Source: Lachnospiraceae bacterium (GTDB lineage Bacteria > Bacillota_A > Clostridia > Lachnospirales > Lachnospiraceae). From it: a DNA stretch of 53,256 bases. The stretch is from NCBI GenBank assembly GCA_017464645.1, contig JAFTZF010000022.1, positions 1 to 53,256 on the forward strand, written 5' to 3'. Numbering within the stretch: position 1 is the stretch's first letter; each line of letters opens with the position of its first letter. Made by a program: the position numbers and the translations under genes. Below the pieces are notes generated by a model. It was not told where the DNA came from, made no database searches, and saw only the letters and a list, made by a program, of their open reading frames with translations. Shown here piece by piece: positions 41,530 to 51,899 of the stretch.

Positions 41530-42063
41530 TTGGATATCGGAAAGAAATTAAAGGAATTGCGGCTTCACAACGACTTGACTTTAGGAGACCTGGCTTCACG
41601 GAGTGAGCTGACCAAAGGATTTTTATCACAGGTAGAACGGAACTTAACTACTCCCAGCATTTCCACGCTGGAGGACATTCTGGAGGCTTTGGGAACGAAC
41701 TTATCGGAGTTTTTCCACGAAGAGCCCGAGAAACAGATTGTATTTTCCACACAGGAGTTTTTTGTGGATGATCAAGAGGATTATCGAATTGAATGGGTGA
41801 TTCCAAATGCCCGGAAAAATCAGATGGAGCCTATCTTGCTCACCATTCATCCCCGTAAAAAGAGCCGGGAGTTGCAGGCTCATGACGGAGAGGAATTTGG
41901 CTATGTGCTGAAGGGCAATATCACGCTGGTCTGCGGAGGCAAGCGCTATAAAGTGAAAGCCCAGGAGACCTTTTATTTGGATGGTACCAAGAGCCATCAT
42001 TTGTACAACCATGGCAATAATGATGCAAAGGTGTTGTGGATCACAACACCGCCGACTTTTTAA
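41530..42063 (+). CDS. XRE-cupin transcriptional regulator of the polyamine operon
   Basis: A 177-residue regulator. The HTH at residues 1-62 reads MDIGKKLKELRLHNDLTLGD, then SELTKGFLSQVERNLTTPSI, then EDILEALGTNLSEFF. The cupin_2 sensor at about 105-175 reads ELQAHDGEEFGYVLKGNITL, then ETFYLDGTKSHHLYN. It starts with TTG, after GGAGG. It is the first gene of the pot operon, 15 bases before potA. Proteins of this type sense polyamines or related amines; this is the expected repressor or activator here (inference). Confidence 0.88.
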   Translation: MDIGKKLKELRLHNDLTLGDLASRSELTKGFLSQVERNLTTPSISTLEDILEALGTNLSEFFHEEPEKQIVFSTQEFFVDDQEDYRIEWVIPNARKNQMEPILLTIHPRKKSRELQAHDGEEFGYVLKGNITLVCGGKRYKVKAQETFYLDGTKSHHLYNHGNNDAKVLWITTPPTF

Positions 42064-42077
42064 GGAGGACATAAGAA

Positions 42078-43655
42078 ATGGAACGGAAAAAGCTGATTAG
42101 CTTCCGCAATATTGTGAAGAGTTTTGATGGACAGATCATCTTAAAGGGTGTAAATCTGGATATCTATGAAAAAGAATTCGTGACCCTGCTGGGACCCAGT
42201 GGATGCGGTAAGACCACGCTCCTTCGTATATTAGGTGGATTCCTGGACGCAGACGAGGGAAACGTGATTTTTGATGGCGAAGAGATCAGCCGGAAGCCGC
42301 CCTATGAGCGGGAACTGAACACCGTATTCCAGAAATATGCGTTGTTTCCACATCTGAGTGTGTATGAAAATATTGCCTTTGGCCTGAAGATCAAAAAGAT
42401 GAGTAATGATGTCATTGAACAGAAGGTTATGAAGATGTTAAAGCTCATCGGTCTGGAGGGCTATGAAAACAAAAACACTACGCTGTTATCCGGCGGACAA
42501 CAGCAGCGTGTAGCCATTGCAAGAGCGCTTGTAAATGAGCCGAAGGTACTGCTTCTGGACGAACCCCTGGCTGCGCTGGACTTAAAACTGCGCAAGGAAA
42601 TGCAGTATGAGTTGAAACGGATTCAGCAGGAGGTAGGCATTACCTTTATTTTCGTTACTCATGACCAGGAGGAGGCTCTGACCATGTCAGACAAGATCGT
42701 GGTCATGAATAATGGTGAGATTCAGCAGGTGGGTACACCGGAGGAGACCTACAATGAGCCGGCCAACCGCTTTGTGGCCAACTTTATTGGTGAGAGTAAT
42801 ATTCTTTCGGGCGTTATGCTGGAGGATTACAAGGTGCGTTTTGACGATATTACCTTCGACTGCGTGGATTTCGGTTTCAAGGAAAACGAAGAGGTAGAAG
42901 TTGTTATTCGTCCTGAGGATATTGACATTGTGGATGTGAAGGACGGAAAGATGACGGGCGAGGTTCTCAGCGTCCTGTTTAAAGGCGTGCACTATGAGAT
43001 TATCGTAGAGACCGTGCCCGGAACCAGTGTTACGGTCAATATGCATGTGATCCGGGAGCGGGATGTGACCAGCGCGGATGGCAAAGAGAAGATGAGTGCC
43101 GGAAACTTCTACGTGGACCTGGAGGATGTAAAGGACCTGGACGATAGAGAGATCATCGCTCGCTCCAATGCCCAGGCCTGGAATCCGGAGACGGATGACT
43201 ATATTTCCATCGCCAAGATTGAGTATGACCTGCAGGAGGAGCTGGGCCAGTATCCCGTGCGGTTCTCCACTGCCAACGGAACCAGTATTGAGCGCATGAT
43301 TTATGTAGTAGACCAGCCCTTTGTAAAGAATGAAAAGGCAAATGAAGCGATCATGGCCTTCAACTTTACCAAGACCGTGGACGAGATCCTGGAATCTCAG
43401 GCGCTGGATACAGACATTAAGACCTGGGCCAATGCACAGGGCTGGAAATTAAGCGATGAAAATCAAAGCATTGACATCAGTGTGGATTATGACTTCGAGC
43501 CGGAGGATATTAAGGAAGGCATGTATAAGATCACCTTCTCTACCACAGGACGGGAGTTCAAGATTCATACTACGGATTATTCGCAGGAGGGTCAGGAGGT
43601 CGGCCTGACATTCTTCCCGGAAGATATTCATGTTATGTCAAGGATGGTATTTTAG
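42078..43655 (+). CDS. potA: Polyamine ABC transporter ATPase with inserted beta-domain
   Basis: ATP-binding subunit of the spermidine/putrescine importer, 525 residues (usual 350-380). Walker [10 protein letters not shown] is at 39-47, the signature [15 protein letters not shown] at about 138-152, and Walker [12 protein letters not shown] at about 160. The TOBE domain starts near 260 and is interrupted at about residue 323; it resumes at about 490 and closes with [17 protein letters not shown]. The insert holds two similar modules, [20 protein letters not shown] and [20 protein letters not shown], probably beta-sandwiches. The gene is followed at once by potB. Confidence 0.92.
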   Translation: MERKKLISFRNIVKSFDGQIILKGVNLDIYEKEFVTLLGPSGCGKTTLLRILGGFLDADEGNVIFDGEEISRKPPYERELNTVFQKYALFPHLSVYENIAFGLKIKKMSNDVIEQKVMKMLKLIGLEGYENKNTTLLSGGQQQRVAIARALVNEPKVLLLDEPLAALDLKLRKEMQYELKRIQQEVGITFIFVTHDQEEALTMSDKIVVMNNGEIQQVGTPEETYNEPANRFVANFIGESNILSGVMLEDYKVRFDDITFDCVDFGFKENEEVEVVIRPEDIDIVDVKDGKMTGEVLSVLFKGVHYEIIVETVPGTSVTVNMHVIRERDVTSADGKEKMSAGNFYVDLEDVKDLDDREIIARSNAQAWNPETDDYISIAKIEYDLQEELGQYPVRFSTANGTSIERMIYVVDQPFVKNEKANEAIMAFNFTKTVDEILESQALDTDIKTWANAQGWKLSDENQSIDISVDYDFEPEDIKEGMYKITFSTTGREFKIHTTDYSQEGQEVGLTFFPEDIHVMSRMVF

Positions 43656-44492
43656 ATGAAGCGTTTTTCACAGTTGGCAATCCCCTATATTGCATGGGCA
43701 GCCCTGATGCTGATCCTGCCCATGGCGCTTATTGCGCTGTACTCGGTAACGGAGCATGGAAACAGTATTGTCTCTTTCTCCTTTACCCTGGACCATTACG
43801 TCAAGTTTTTTACCGACCCCGATTTTTTGATCATACTCTGGCGTTCTCTTTGGATTGCAGTGAAGACTACCGTTATTTGTCTGCTGCTGGGCTATCCGAT
43901 AGCCTACTATATTGCCCGCAGCAGTGAGCGTGCCCAGAATACTCTGGTTCTGTGCATTACCATTCCTATGTGGATCAACATGCTGGTGCGTACCTACGCC
44001 TGGATCGGTCTGCTCAGTGAGGGTGGATTGATCTCGAAGATTCTGGGACTTTTTGGTCTGGGTAATGCAGAGCTTCTCTATACAGAGGGCGCTGTATTAC
44101 TGGGTATGGTGTATAACTTCCTGCCCTTTATGATCTTGCAGATCAATACTTCCCTGTGTAAGATGGATCATTCTCTTTTGGAGGCCAGTGCGGACCTGGG
44201 AGCAAACCGGGTGCAGACCTTCAGACGGGTGACTCTGCCCCTGTCTCTGCCGGGTGTCATCAATGGGATCACTCTGGTGTTTTTGCCGGCAGTCAGCTCC
44301 TTCTTCATCCCCAAGCTGCTGGGCGGCGGACAGTACTTCCTCATTGGAAATCTCATCGAGAACCAGTTTATTACCGTGGGTGAATGGAACTTTGGAAGTG
44401 CGATCTCTATGATTATGGCAATCATCATGATGCTTCTCATGATGCTGGTGCATAAGGTGGAAGTCCACAACCAGGGTGGAAAGGAGGAATAG
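43656..44492 (+). CDS. potB: Polyamine ABC transporter permease PotB
   Basis: A 278-residue permease with six helices. The start begins MKRFSQLAIPYIAWAALMLI. The EAA loop is visible in LLEASADLGANRVQTFRRV, followed by TLPLSLPGVINGITLVFLPA. It pairs with PotC to form the channel. The start codon is directly after the potA stop (TAGATGAAG), indicating translational coupling, and the gene overlaps the following potCD region. No unusual residues noticed. Confidence 0.93.
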   Translation: MKRFSQLAIPYIAWAALMLILPMALIALYSVTEHGNSIVSFSFTLDHYVKFFTDPDFLIILWRSLWIAVKTTVICLLLGYPIAYYIARSSERAQNTLVLCITIPMWINMLVRTYAWIGLLSEGGLISKILGLFGLGNAELLYTEGAVLLGMVYNFLPFMILQINTSLCKMDHSLLEASADLGANRVQTFRRVTLPLSLPGVINGITLVFLPAVSSFFIPKLLGGGQYFLIGNLIENQFITVGEWNFGSAISMIMAIIMMLLMMLVHKVEVHNQGGKEE

Positions 44493-44496
44493 TGTC

Positions 44497-46389
44497 ATGA
44501 AAAAAGGCAAACGCCCCATTGGGAAGGCGCTGATGATCCTCATGATCGTATTCTTCTACCTTCCCATTTTGTATATGATCATCTTTTCCTTCAACGAAGG
44601 AAAGTCACTGACTAATTTTACAGGCTTTTCCCTGCGCTGGTACCAGCACATGCTGGAGTCCCGGGATATGATGGAAGCCCTGTACACTACCTTTGGCGTG
44701 GCTCTGATTGCCACCTTTATTTCCACGGTGGTGGGAACCATTGCAGCCATTGGCCTCAGCAAGTCCAGAAAGATCGTCCGGGACATAATGGAGCAGGTAA
44801 ATAATCTGCCTCTTATGAACCCGGAAATTGTAACGGCCATCGGTTTCATGCTGCTGTTTATCACATTCCAGGTGGAAAAGGGCTATGTGACCATGCTTCT
44901 GGCCCATATTGCCTTCTGTATCCCCTATGTGATGCTGTCCGTTATGCCCAAGATCCGCTCTTTGGATCCGAACCTGGCGGATGCGGCCATGGACCTGGGA
45001 GCAACACCCTGGCAGGCGCTGACAAAGGTTATGGTGCCTCAGATCACACCGGGCATTGTGTCCGGCGCACTGATCGCTTTTACCATGTCTGTAGACGACT
45101 TTATCATTTCCTACTTTGTAACAGGCGGCGGTGTAAAGAACTTAAGTATCGTGGTTTACACCATGAGCAAGCGTGTGAACCCCAGTATCAATGCCATTTC
45201 TACACTGGTGGTAGTGATCATTACCGTGGCACTGGTGCTGATCAATGTGGCGCCTATGATCATGGCAAAACGCCAGAAGACGGCAGAGATCAAGAAGAAA
45301 AAGATGCTGGTACCCTCCATTGGGGCGGCAGTGGTCGTGCTTCTGGGAATCTGTATTTTCAATTTTCGGGGAGAGCATTCGGACCTTCCTTATGCAGGGG
45401 AAACCCTGTATGTGTATAACTGGGGAGAGTACACCGGTGAAAATATCATTGCGGATTTTGAGGCCCGGACGGGAGCAGTGGTTGTCATGGAGAACTTTGA
45501 TTCCAACGAGCAGATGTACATTAAAGTGGCCAACGGAGAAGCTTATGACATCCTGGTGCCCAGTGATTATATGATCCAGAGGCTTATAGAAGAGGACCTG
45601 CTGCAGAAACTGGATCAGGACAAGCTGGATTGCATGGATTATCTGTCAGATGCAGTAAAGGGCCTGCCCTATGACCCGAATAATGAATATTCTGTTCCTT
45701 ACTTCTGGGGAATGGTGGGAATCGTTTATGACAAGACCAAGGTGGATATTGGGGATCTGGAAAAAGAAGGCTTCAATATTTTCCTGGATGAGAAGTATAA
45801 GGGAGATATCTATCTCTACGACTCTGAGAGGGATTCCTTTATGATGGCTTTAAAGGCTCTGGGATATTCCATGAATACAGAGGATGAAAAGGAGCTTCAG
45901 AAGGCCTATGACTGGCTGGTGCAGTGCGTGGAGACCATGGAGCCGGAGATTGTAACGGATGAGATCATCGACAATATGGCACAGGGCAGAAAGGCTCTGG
46001 GACTGATTTATTCCGGCGATGCCACCTATATCATGAGTGAGAATGAAGATATGGGCTTTTATCTTCCGGATAGCGGTACCAATCTGTGGTCAGATGCCAT
46101 GGTGATCCCGGCTAATGCGAAAAATCCGGAACTGGCCCATGAGTTTATCAATTTTGTCAGTGCTTACCATGGGGCTTATGATAACTCCAGTTATGTGGGC
46201 TACACATCCCCCAACCAGGAGGTTCTGGAGGACCTGTCCCAGCAGGGCGGAGATTTTGAAGGAATCAACGCTTACCTGCCCCGGACGGATTATGAAAAGG
46301 ATGAAGTCTTTGTTTACAATGAGGCCACACGGAAGCAGATCAGCAACCTGTGGAGCAAGGTAAAGATCGCAGCAAGTAATGCTAATTAG
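44497..46389 (+). CDS. potCD: PotC permease fused to PotD substrate-binding protein
   Basis: A 630-residue fusion. Residues 1-258 are the permease PotC (MKKGKRPIGKALMILMIVFF; EAA loop LADAAMDLGATPWQALTKVM). One further helix (about 271-289, VPSIGAAVVVLLGICIFNF) carries the substrate-binding domain to the outside: ETLYVYNWGEYTGENIIADF, then SDYMIQRLIEEDLLQKLDQD and a late LPRTDYEKDEVFVYNEATR. The fusion gives one binding protein tethered per transporter. The ATG at 44497 is six to seven bases after AAAGGAGG and five bases past the potB stop. Convergent overlap of 8 bases with the AraC gene. Confidence 0.93.
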   Translation: MKKGKRPIGKALMILMIVFFYLPILYMIIFSFNEGKSLTNFTGFSLRWYQHMLESRDMMEALYTTFGVALIATFISTVVGTIAAIGLSKSRKIVRDIMEQVNNLPLMNPEIVTAIGFMLLFITFQVEKGYVTMLLAHIAFCIPYVMLSVMPKIRSLDPNLADAAMDLGATPWQALTKVMVPQITPGIVSGALIAFTMSVDDFIISYFVTGGGVKNLSIVVYTMSKRVNPSINAISTLVVVIITVALVLINVAPMIMAKRQKTAEIKKKKMLVPSIGAAVVVLLGICIFNFRGEHSDLPYAGETLYVYNWGEYTGENIIADFEARTGAVVVMENFDSNEQMYIKVANGEAYDILVPSDYMIQRLIEEDLLQKLDQDKLDCMDYLSDAVKGLPYDPNNEYSVPYFWGMVGIVYDKTKVDIGDLEKEGFNIFLDEKYKGDIYLYDSERDSFMMALKALGYSMNTEDEKELQKAYDWLVQCVETMEPEIVTDEIIDNMAQGRKALGLIYSGDATYIMSENEDMGFYLPDSGTNLWSDAMVIPANAKNPELAHEFINFVSAYHGAYDNSSYVGYTSPNQEVLEDLSQQGGDFEGINAYLPRTDYEKDEVFVYNEATRKQISNLWSKVKIAASNAN

Positions 46390-47281
46390 CGGTGGAATCT
46401 GATTGGAGACCGGGAGAATGGATATACTGGTCACGGAATTCCTTGGGTGAGATCCCGTATTCCTTTTTAAAGGCGCGGAAAAAGCTGGAATAGTCTTTAA
46501 AACCGCACATGAGATACGCTTTGCTTATGCTGTCGCTGCCAAGAATGGCATCGCGGCATAATGCAAGGCGTTTTTTTGTAATGTACTGATGAATGGAGAT
46601 GCCCATGTTTTCCTTGAAAATGTGGGCGATATGATATTTGTTCACGAAAAATTTTCCGGACAGCTCCTCCAGAGACAGCTCTTCCTCCAGGTGGCTTTCA
46701 ATATATTGCAGCAGATTGGTGTACAGGCTCTGAGGCTCTTTGGGTTTGCCCGGGTGGTCTGTTTCATAGATGGAGCGGCTTAAATGAAACAGCAGGTCAC
46801 TGACACAGAGGGAGAGCTGGGTGTTTTTCCCAAACCGGTCCGAATGGAGCTCTTCGATAATGTGAAACAGCTTGGCCTGCAGGGCATTGAAGGCGATCAT
46901 GTCGTAATGATAGATATAGTGCTTTTTCTCCTGGGAACGGCGGATGATATACAGGTAGTCAGGGGAACTGTTGTGGAAAAAGTCGCAGTATTCCCGGCTG
47001 ATCCAGAAGATAAATCTGCGATAGGGCACGTCCGGATCCGGACTGAAGACATGATGGGGCACTTCCGGAGGAATCACGATCACATCGCCGGGCTGGAGCT
47101 GATGAGGCTGGCCGTCGATGATCATGGTAACTTTTCCGTCCAAAAAGAAATAAAATTCGTAATAATTGTGAGTGTGGTTTTGCACACTGGAAAAATGGGT
47201 ATCATCATAATAATAAAGCTCAAAATCCCTGGACACCATATATTGTCTGGTGCTGAATGCAGTCTGTAATTTTTTTCTCAT
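46382..47281 (-). CDS. AraC family regulator (cupin sensor) next to uxu genes
   Basis: A 299-residue AraC regulator. The N-terminal cupin reads HTHNYYEFYFFLDGKVTMII, then QPGDVIVIPPEVPHHVFS. The C-terminal domain has LSLEELSGKFFVNKYHIAHI for the first HTH and then ISKAYLMCGFKDYSSFFRAF for the second, ending YGISPKEFRDQYI. The start at 47281 follows AGGAGGG. It is divergent from uxuB-uxuA and probably controls hexuronate use. Its 3' end overlaps the potCD stop by eight bases. Confidence 0.88.
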   Translation of the reverse strand: MRKKLQTAFSTRQYMVSRDFELYYYDDTHFSSVQNHTHNYYEFYFFLDGKVTMIIDGQPHQLQPGDVIVIPPEVPHHVFSPDPDVPYRRFIFWISREYCDFFHNSSPDYLYIIRRSQEKKHYIYHYDMIAFNALQAKLFHIIEELHSDRFGKNTQLSLCVSDLLFHLSRSIYETDHPGKPKEPQSLYTNLLQYIESHLEEELSLEELSGKFFVNKYHIAHIFKENMGISIHQYITKKRLALCRDAILGSDSISKAYLMCGFKDYSSFFRAFKKEYGISPKEFRDQYIHSPGLQSDSTAN

Positions 47282-47353
47282 GGAAAGCCCTCCTGTCACA
47301 GAAAGAATAGCATGAAACCGCAACTTTTGCAATGTGAATAACAAAATATCCAA

Positions 47354-47382
47354 TTGGCAATTTAAGAAAGGGAAGATATAAT
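47354..47382 (+). promoter_or_regulatory. Promoter of the uxuB-uxuA operon
   Basis: TTGGCA (47354-47359), a 17-base spacer and TATAAT (47377-47382). CCAATTGG (47350-47357) is a perfect 8-bp palindrome overlapping the -35, a possible repressor site. The leader to the uxuB ATG is about 65 bases and AT-rich. Confidence 0.6.
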
Positions 47383-47453
47383 GAAAACAATGGATAAATA
47401 ACGGACAAAATAGATAGAAAAATGAATAGAAAAAAGAAAGGAAATCAGTCATT

Positions 47454-49064
47454 ATGGAATTAAGTACACTGGGTTTACAGGACAGAGCGAAGTGGGAAGC
47501 AAAAGGATACAAGCTGCCTCAGTTTGACCGCGCAGCAGTAACTGCGGCTACCAGGGAAAATCCCTTCTGGATCCACTTTGGAGCAGGCAACATTTTCCGC
47601 GCCTTCCAGGCAAATGTAATGCAGAACATCCTGAATGCAGGAGCTATGGACAGAGGGCTTATCGTGGCAGAGGGCTTTGACTATGAGATCGTACAGAAGA
47701 TGAATCGTCCCCACGACGATTATACCATTCTGGTAACCTTAAAGGCAGATGGAAGCATTGAGAAGACCGTTGTTGGTTCTGTAGTGGAATCCTGCATTCT
47801 GGATTCTGAAGATGAGGCAGAATACAGCAGATTAAAAGAAATCTTTTGTAAGGACTCTCTGCAGATGGCATCCTTTACCATTACCGAGAAGGGCTACAGC
47901 CTGGTAAACGGCAAGGGTGAGATACTGCCGGCAGTAGCAGCTGACTTTGAAGCAGGCCCCGAGAAGCCCGCAAGTTATATTGGTAAAGTGGCGTCTCTGC
48001 TGTACGTGCGTTATCAGAACGGCCAGAAGCCCATCGCAATGGTAAGTATGGACAACTGCTCTCACAACGGCGACAAGCTGTACGCAGCTGTAAATGCATT
48101 TGCACAGAAGTGGGTAGAGAACGGCCTCACGGATGCCGGTTTTGCAGCTTACATCAATGACAGAACCAAGGTTTCCTTCCCCTGGTCCATGATTGATAAG
48201 ATCACACCGAGACCGGATGCTTCTGTAGAAGAGATCCTGAACAAAGACGGTATCGACGGACTGGAGCCGGTAATTACTTCCAAGAACACTTATGTAGCTC
48301 CCTTCGTAAATGCAGAAGAGTGCGAATATCTTGTGATTGAAGACTGGTTCCCCAACGGTCGTCCCCAGCTGGAAAAAGGCGGTCTGATGTTTACGGATCG
48401 TGAGACTGTAGACAAGGTGGAGAAGATGAAGGTTTGTACCTGTCTGAACCCGCTGCACACCGCATTGGCAGTATTCGGATGCGTTCTTGGATATGAGAAG
48501 ATTTCCCAGGAAATGAAGGACCCAGAGCTGAAGAAACTGGTAGAGACCATCGGATATGTGGAGGGACTTCCTGTAGTAGTGAATCCGGGCGTGCTGGATC
48601 CCAAAGAGTTCATTGATACCGTGCTGAACGTGCGTATTCCCAACCCCTTTATGCCGGATACACCCCAGCGTATCGTAACTGATACTTCTCAGAAACTGGC
48701 CATCCGCTTTGGTGAGACTATTAAGAACTATATGGCTTCTGATGATAAGGATGTAAAGGACCTGAAGCTGATTCCCATGGTATTTGCAGGCTGGCTGAGA
48801 TATCTGATGGCAGTGGATGACAACGGCGAAGCATTTGACTTAAGTCCCGATCCCCTGCTGGAGTCTGTTTGCCCCGTAGTGGCAGGCGTCAAGCTGGGAG
48901 AAGAAGCTGATGTGGAAGCAATCCTGCAGCCGATCCTGACCAACAAGGCAATCTTCGGCGTAGACCTGTACGAAGCAGGCATGGCTGACCTGGTATGCGG
49001 ATACTTCCGCGAGATGATCGCAGGACCGGGTGCTGTGCGGGCAGCTTTGAAGAAACACGTTTAA
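47454..49064 (+). CDS. uxuB: Fructuronate reductase / mannitol dehydrogenase family
   Basis: NAD-dependent dehydrogenase converting D-fructuronate to D-mannonate in hexuronate catabolism. The 536-residue protein has the N-terminal Rossmann domain with [19 protein letters not shown] and the C-terminal mannitol dehydrogenase domain ([20 protein letters not shown] with the Lys/Asn/His-type active site region). The length is typical of long-chain polyol dehydrogenases. It is followed by uxuA, the next step, which makes the assignment firm. AAAGGA precedes the ATG. Confidence 0.9.
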   Translation: MELSTLGLQDRAKWEAKGYKLPQFDRAAVTAATRENPFWIHFGAGNIFRAFQANVMQNILNAGAMDRGLIVAEGFDYEIVQKMNRPHDDYTILVTLKADGSIEKTVVGSVVESCILDSEDEAEYSRLKEIFCKDSLQMASFTITEKGYSLVNGKGEILPAVAADFEAGPEKPASYIGKVASLLYVRYQNGQKPIAMVSMDNCSHNGDKLYAAVNAFAQKWVENGLTDAGFAAYINDRTKVSFPWSMIDKITPRPDASVEEILNKDGIDGLEPVITSKNTYVAPFVNAEECEYLVIEDWFPNGRPQLEKGGLMFTDRETVDKVEKMKVCTCLNPLHTALAVFGCVLGYEKISQEMKDPELKKLVETIGYVEGLPVVVNPGVLDPKEFIDTVLNVRIPNPFMPDTPQRIVTDTSQKLAIRFGETIKNYMASDDKDVKDLKLIPMVFAGWLRYLMAVDDNGEAFDLSPDPLLESVCPVVAGVKLGEEADVEAILQPILTNKAIFGVDLYEAGMADLVCGYFREMIAGPGAVRAALKKHV

Positions 49065-49095
49065 ACATTATATAGAAAGAAAGGAACAAACCACT

Positions 49096-50181
49096 ATGAA
49101 GATGACATTCCGTTGGTATGGAGAAGGACGTGACGCCATCTCTCTGAAGCATATCAAACAGATTCCGGGCTGCAGCGGCCTCATGGGCGTGTTGGATGAG
49201 AAGGCAGCAGGCGAGGTTTGGGAAGAAGATGAGATCAAGGCTTATGTGGAGCATGTACATGCTGCAGGTCTTGAGGTAGAGGTAATCGAGAGCGTAAATG
49301 TACACGAGGACATTAAGCTTGGTCTGCCCACCCGCGACAAATATATTGAGAACTACAAAATCTGCATTCGCAACCTGGCGAAATACGGTGTGAAAGTGAT
49401 CGTTTACAATTTCATGCCCGTACTGGACTGGCTGCGTACCGACCTGGCAAGAGAGATTCCCGAGGACGGCAGCAACAGCCTGTACTTCGATGAGGAAGAG
49501 CTGGGTAACATGACTCCCATGGAGATCGTACAGAAGACCGCTGCAAACTGCAACGGATTCAGCCTGCCGGGCTGGGAGCCGGAGCGTCTGGCTGACCTGG
49601 AGCGCGTGATGGAGCTGTACAAATCCGTAGATGAAGAGAAGCTGCTGGAGAACTACAAATACTTCCTGGATGCAATTATTCCCGTATGTGAGGAAGTTGG
49701 CGTGGTGATGGCTTGTCATCCCGACGATCCCGGCTGGCCCATCTTCGGTCTGCCCCGTATCGCTCATGACCAGGCTGGTTATGACAAGATCATTGCTCTG
49801 CATGACAGCCCCTGCAATACCCTGTGCCTGTGCACCGGTTCTCTGGGCAGCAATGTAAACAACGATATTCCGGCCATGATCCGTCACTTCGGTTCCATGA
49901 ACCGCATCGGCTGTCTGCATGTGCGTAATGTAAAGCACTTAGGCAGTGACCGTCGTTTTCGCGAATCCAGCCATCTGTCCTCTGACGGTGACCTGGATAT
50001 GTACGAGATCATGAAGGCTATCTACGAGACCTGCCCCGACACCTATATCCGCCCGGACCACGGACGCATGATCTGGGACGAGGTTGGCCGCCCCGGCTAC
50101 GGCCTGTATGACCGCGCACTGGGTATTACTTACCTGAACGGTCTGTGGGAAGCCATTGATAAAAATGCCAAAGCAAAATAA
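49096..50181 (+). CDS. uxuA: Mannonate dehydratase
   Basis: Mn/Fe-dependent TIM-barrel enzyme that dehydrates D-mannonate to 2-keto-3-deoxygluconate. The 361-residue protein starts [40 protein letters not shown], then [16 protein letters not shown] and [17 protein letters not shown] (metal-site His/Asp) and [12 protein letters not shown] near the C-terminus are family motifs. AGAAAGGA lies eight to ten bases before the ATG. Together with uxuB it forms the central part of glucuronate and galacturonate degradation. Confidence 0.95.
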   Translation: MKMTFRWYGEGRDAISLKHIKQIPGCSGLMGVLDEKAAGEVWEEDEIKAYVEHVHAAGLEVEVIESVNVHEDIKLGLPTRDKYIENYKICIRNLAKYGVKVIVYNFMPVLDWLRTDLAREIPEDGSNSLYFDEEELGNMTPMEIVQKTAANCNGFSLPGWEPERLADLERVMELYKSVDEEKLLENYKYFLDAIIPVCEEVGVVMACHPDDPGWPIFGLPRIAHDQAGYDKIIALHDSPCNTLCLCTGSLGSNVNNDIPAMIRHFGSMNRIGCLHVRNVKHLGSDRRFRESSHLSSDGDLDMYEIMKAIYETCPDTYIRPDHGRMIWDEVGRPGYGLYDRALGITYLNGLWEAIDKNAKAK

Positions 50182-50196
50182 AAAGTGATAAAAGGA

Positions 50197-50230
50197 AAAC
50201 CCGTCAGGCGTAAAGCCCGGCGGGTTTTTG
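50197..50230. terminator. Terminator after uxuA
   Basis: AAAACCCGTCAGGC and GCCCGGCGGGTTTTT form a stem with two small bulges around GTAAA, with T-run on the plus strand. It also overlaps the 3' end of the truncated methyltransferase on the other strand. Confidence 0.75.
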
Positions 50231-50518
50231 TAGTGCATATTCGGTTGAATCTGAAAGTCTGAGAGCAGTTTCCTTTAAACGAAGGTCCAGATGGGGAAAC
50301 ATCCGATGTCCCCGGTCGATCATCCCCTGGGAAAAATCAATCCCCGTGAGATTTTGATAGCCCAGCTCCCATAGCTCCTGTAAGGTGCGTCCATATCCGC
50401 AGCCAACATCCAGAATGGCCTGGTCCCCGGCAACATGCCGGGCAAAGACATCTGCCTGAAAAGGGGTTGTAAACTGCTTGGTTTCCGAAACACTGTTCCA
50501 GTATGCGTTCTGTTCCAT
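50204..50518 (-). pseudogene. Truncated class I SAM-dependent methyltransferase
   Basis: A 104-residue frame with the methyltransferase N-terminal half: QADVFARHVAGDQAILDVGC, then GYGRTLQELWELGYQNLTGI and DFSQGMIDRGHRMFPHLDL. Motif I (LDVGCGYG) is intact. After motif II the text becomes LRLSDSTEYALQKPAGLYA and stops inside the uxuA terminator, where a complete enzyme would have another 80-100 residues. So only the SAM-binding half survives. Confidence 0.75.
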
Positions 50519-50590
50519 GATAATCTCATCTCCTTACCTGGTTTTGATGAAATTATAGCAGAAATGCTCGCGGGATGCACATGAGATTTC

Positions 50591-51733
50591 TTACATAAAC
50601 TTCACCAAAAATCCTGCCGCTATAGTAGAGAGAAACGTCACACTGGTAAACCCACCCAGCACCATCTTGGTGGAGATCTGGTGGGATAGTGCCTCCCTCT
50701 CGGAAGGGTCCTTGACCAAAAACTCAATGATGTCTTGGGCCAGCATCAGGTTTAAGGGAAAGCCGATCATCACATTCAGGCCGATGGCAAAGCTCATTTG
50801 CCAGGTGAAGCCAAGCAGCTTGCCGGCCAGGATGGAAACCAGGCCGATGCTGAGAATATCTGTCAGCAGAATGACGGCCAGAGGAATCAGCAGGTCCTGA
50901 AACATGGCTGGCGTCGCGCCGGAGAAGCCGTCCAGGATCTGGGTCATCATCATGAGCATCAGAAAGCCCCGGCTCTTGGTACGGTCCGTTTCATCCTGAT
51001 GCAAAAATTTAAGCCGGGTCAGAAGGATGCCCAGGAACAGTGCCATGACGTATTTGGAAATACCGGTTAGAATCTCCAGCCGGGAAGCCAGCCAGGCTGT
51101 TGCAAACAGCCGGAGCAGGGCCCAATAGGGACTTTCTTCCTTGGAAGCGGCCACGGTGGCCGAAGCCTTTGCCTGGGCTTTGGCAGCAGGGACAAGAGCT
51201 CCTGTCCTGCGCAGGTGTTTCACTTCTTTGCGAAGGAGCAGAGAGGCCAGGGGACAGGCGACGAGGCCCTGTACAGCCAGTAAAAGCACAGATAATACCA
51301 CGATCTGGTCATAACCCAGCGCCCGGGCCTGCTCCTGTACGATCAGAGCCACGGCTGCGCCGCCGGGAATGGCTCCAAAGGCCATGGAGCGGCCGAATAG
51401 AGCGTTTATGATCAGAAGCAGAATGGCCAGCTGTCCTACAAAGCTGATGGCAGCCAGGGCCACCACCCGCCAGTTTTCTAAAAGCTCGTCCAGCTTCAGA
51501 GAAGTTCCCATGCCGATGATGGTAAACATCATACCGATCATAGCCAGATGGGTCAGGCCTGAGGTCTGAATCAGATCCGCCGGGAGGATTCCGCTCCACA
51601 ATAGTCCGATGTAGAGGACCGAGGAGGCCAGGATGGCAGGGACGATTCCCCGCAGGCGATGGGCCAGCAGCTCGCCTGCAGCCATAAGAGCCAGGACGAT
51701 AAGTCCGCTTTGTATTAAGTCAAATGTGAGCAT
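50591..51733 (-). CDS. Multi-pass membrane transporter of uncertain family
   Basis: A 380-residue protein with about 10-11 hydrophobic helices in two similar halves, linked by a charged Ala/Lys-rich loop (AAKAQAKASATVAASKEES, about residues 185-203). Marks include HLAMIGMMFTIIGMGTSLKL, GAIPGGAAVALIVQEQARAL and VMIGFPLNLMLAQDIIEFLV. The architecture recalls glutamate:Na+ (GltS/ESS) or related symporters but I cannot assign a substrate. The ATG follows AAGGAA. No partner gene is visible. Confidence 0.65.
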   Translation of the reverse strand: MLTFDLIQSGLIVLALMAAGELLAHRLRGIVPAILASSVLYIGLLWSGILPADLIQTSGLTHLAMIGMMFTIIGMGTSLKLDELLENWRVVALAAISFVGQLAILLLIINALFGRSMAFGAIPGGAAVALIVQEQARALGYDQIVVLSVLLLAVQGLVACPLASLLLRKEVKHLRRTGALVPAAKAQAKASATVAASKEESPYWALLRLFATAWLASRLEILTGISKYVMALFLGILLTRLKFLHQDETDRTKSRGFLMLMMMTQILDGFSGATPAMFQDLLIPLAVILLTDILSIGLVSILAGKLLGFTWQMSFAIGLNVMIGFPLNLMLAQDIIEFLVKDPSEREALSHQISTKMVLGGFTSVTFLSTIAAGFLVKFM

Positions 51734-51899
51734 GATAAGATTCCTTATTTATATAGTAGTGTTTGTACAGTGTTACATTTGTAGGGTGCGCCATAAGTCC
51801 AAAAATATTTATGCAAAAGGCAAATGCGTACCAATAATAAGGTAAGCTTTTTGTTTCAAAAAGTCAATTGTTTTGCGGGACAAATCATGACTGCTGTGA

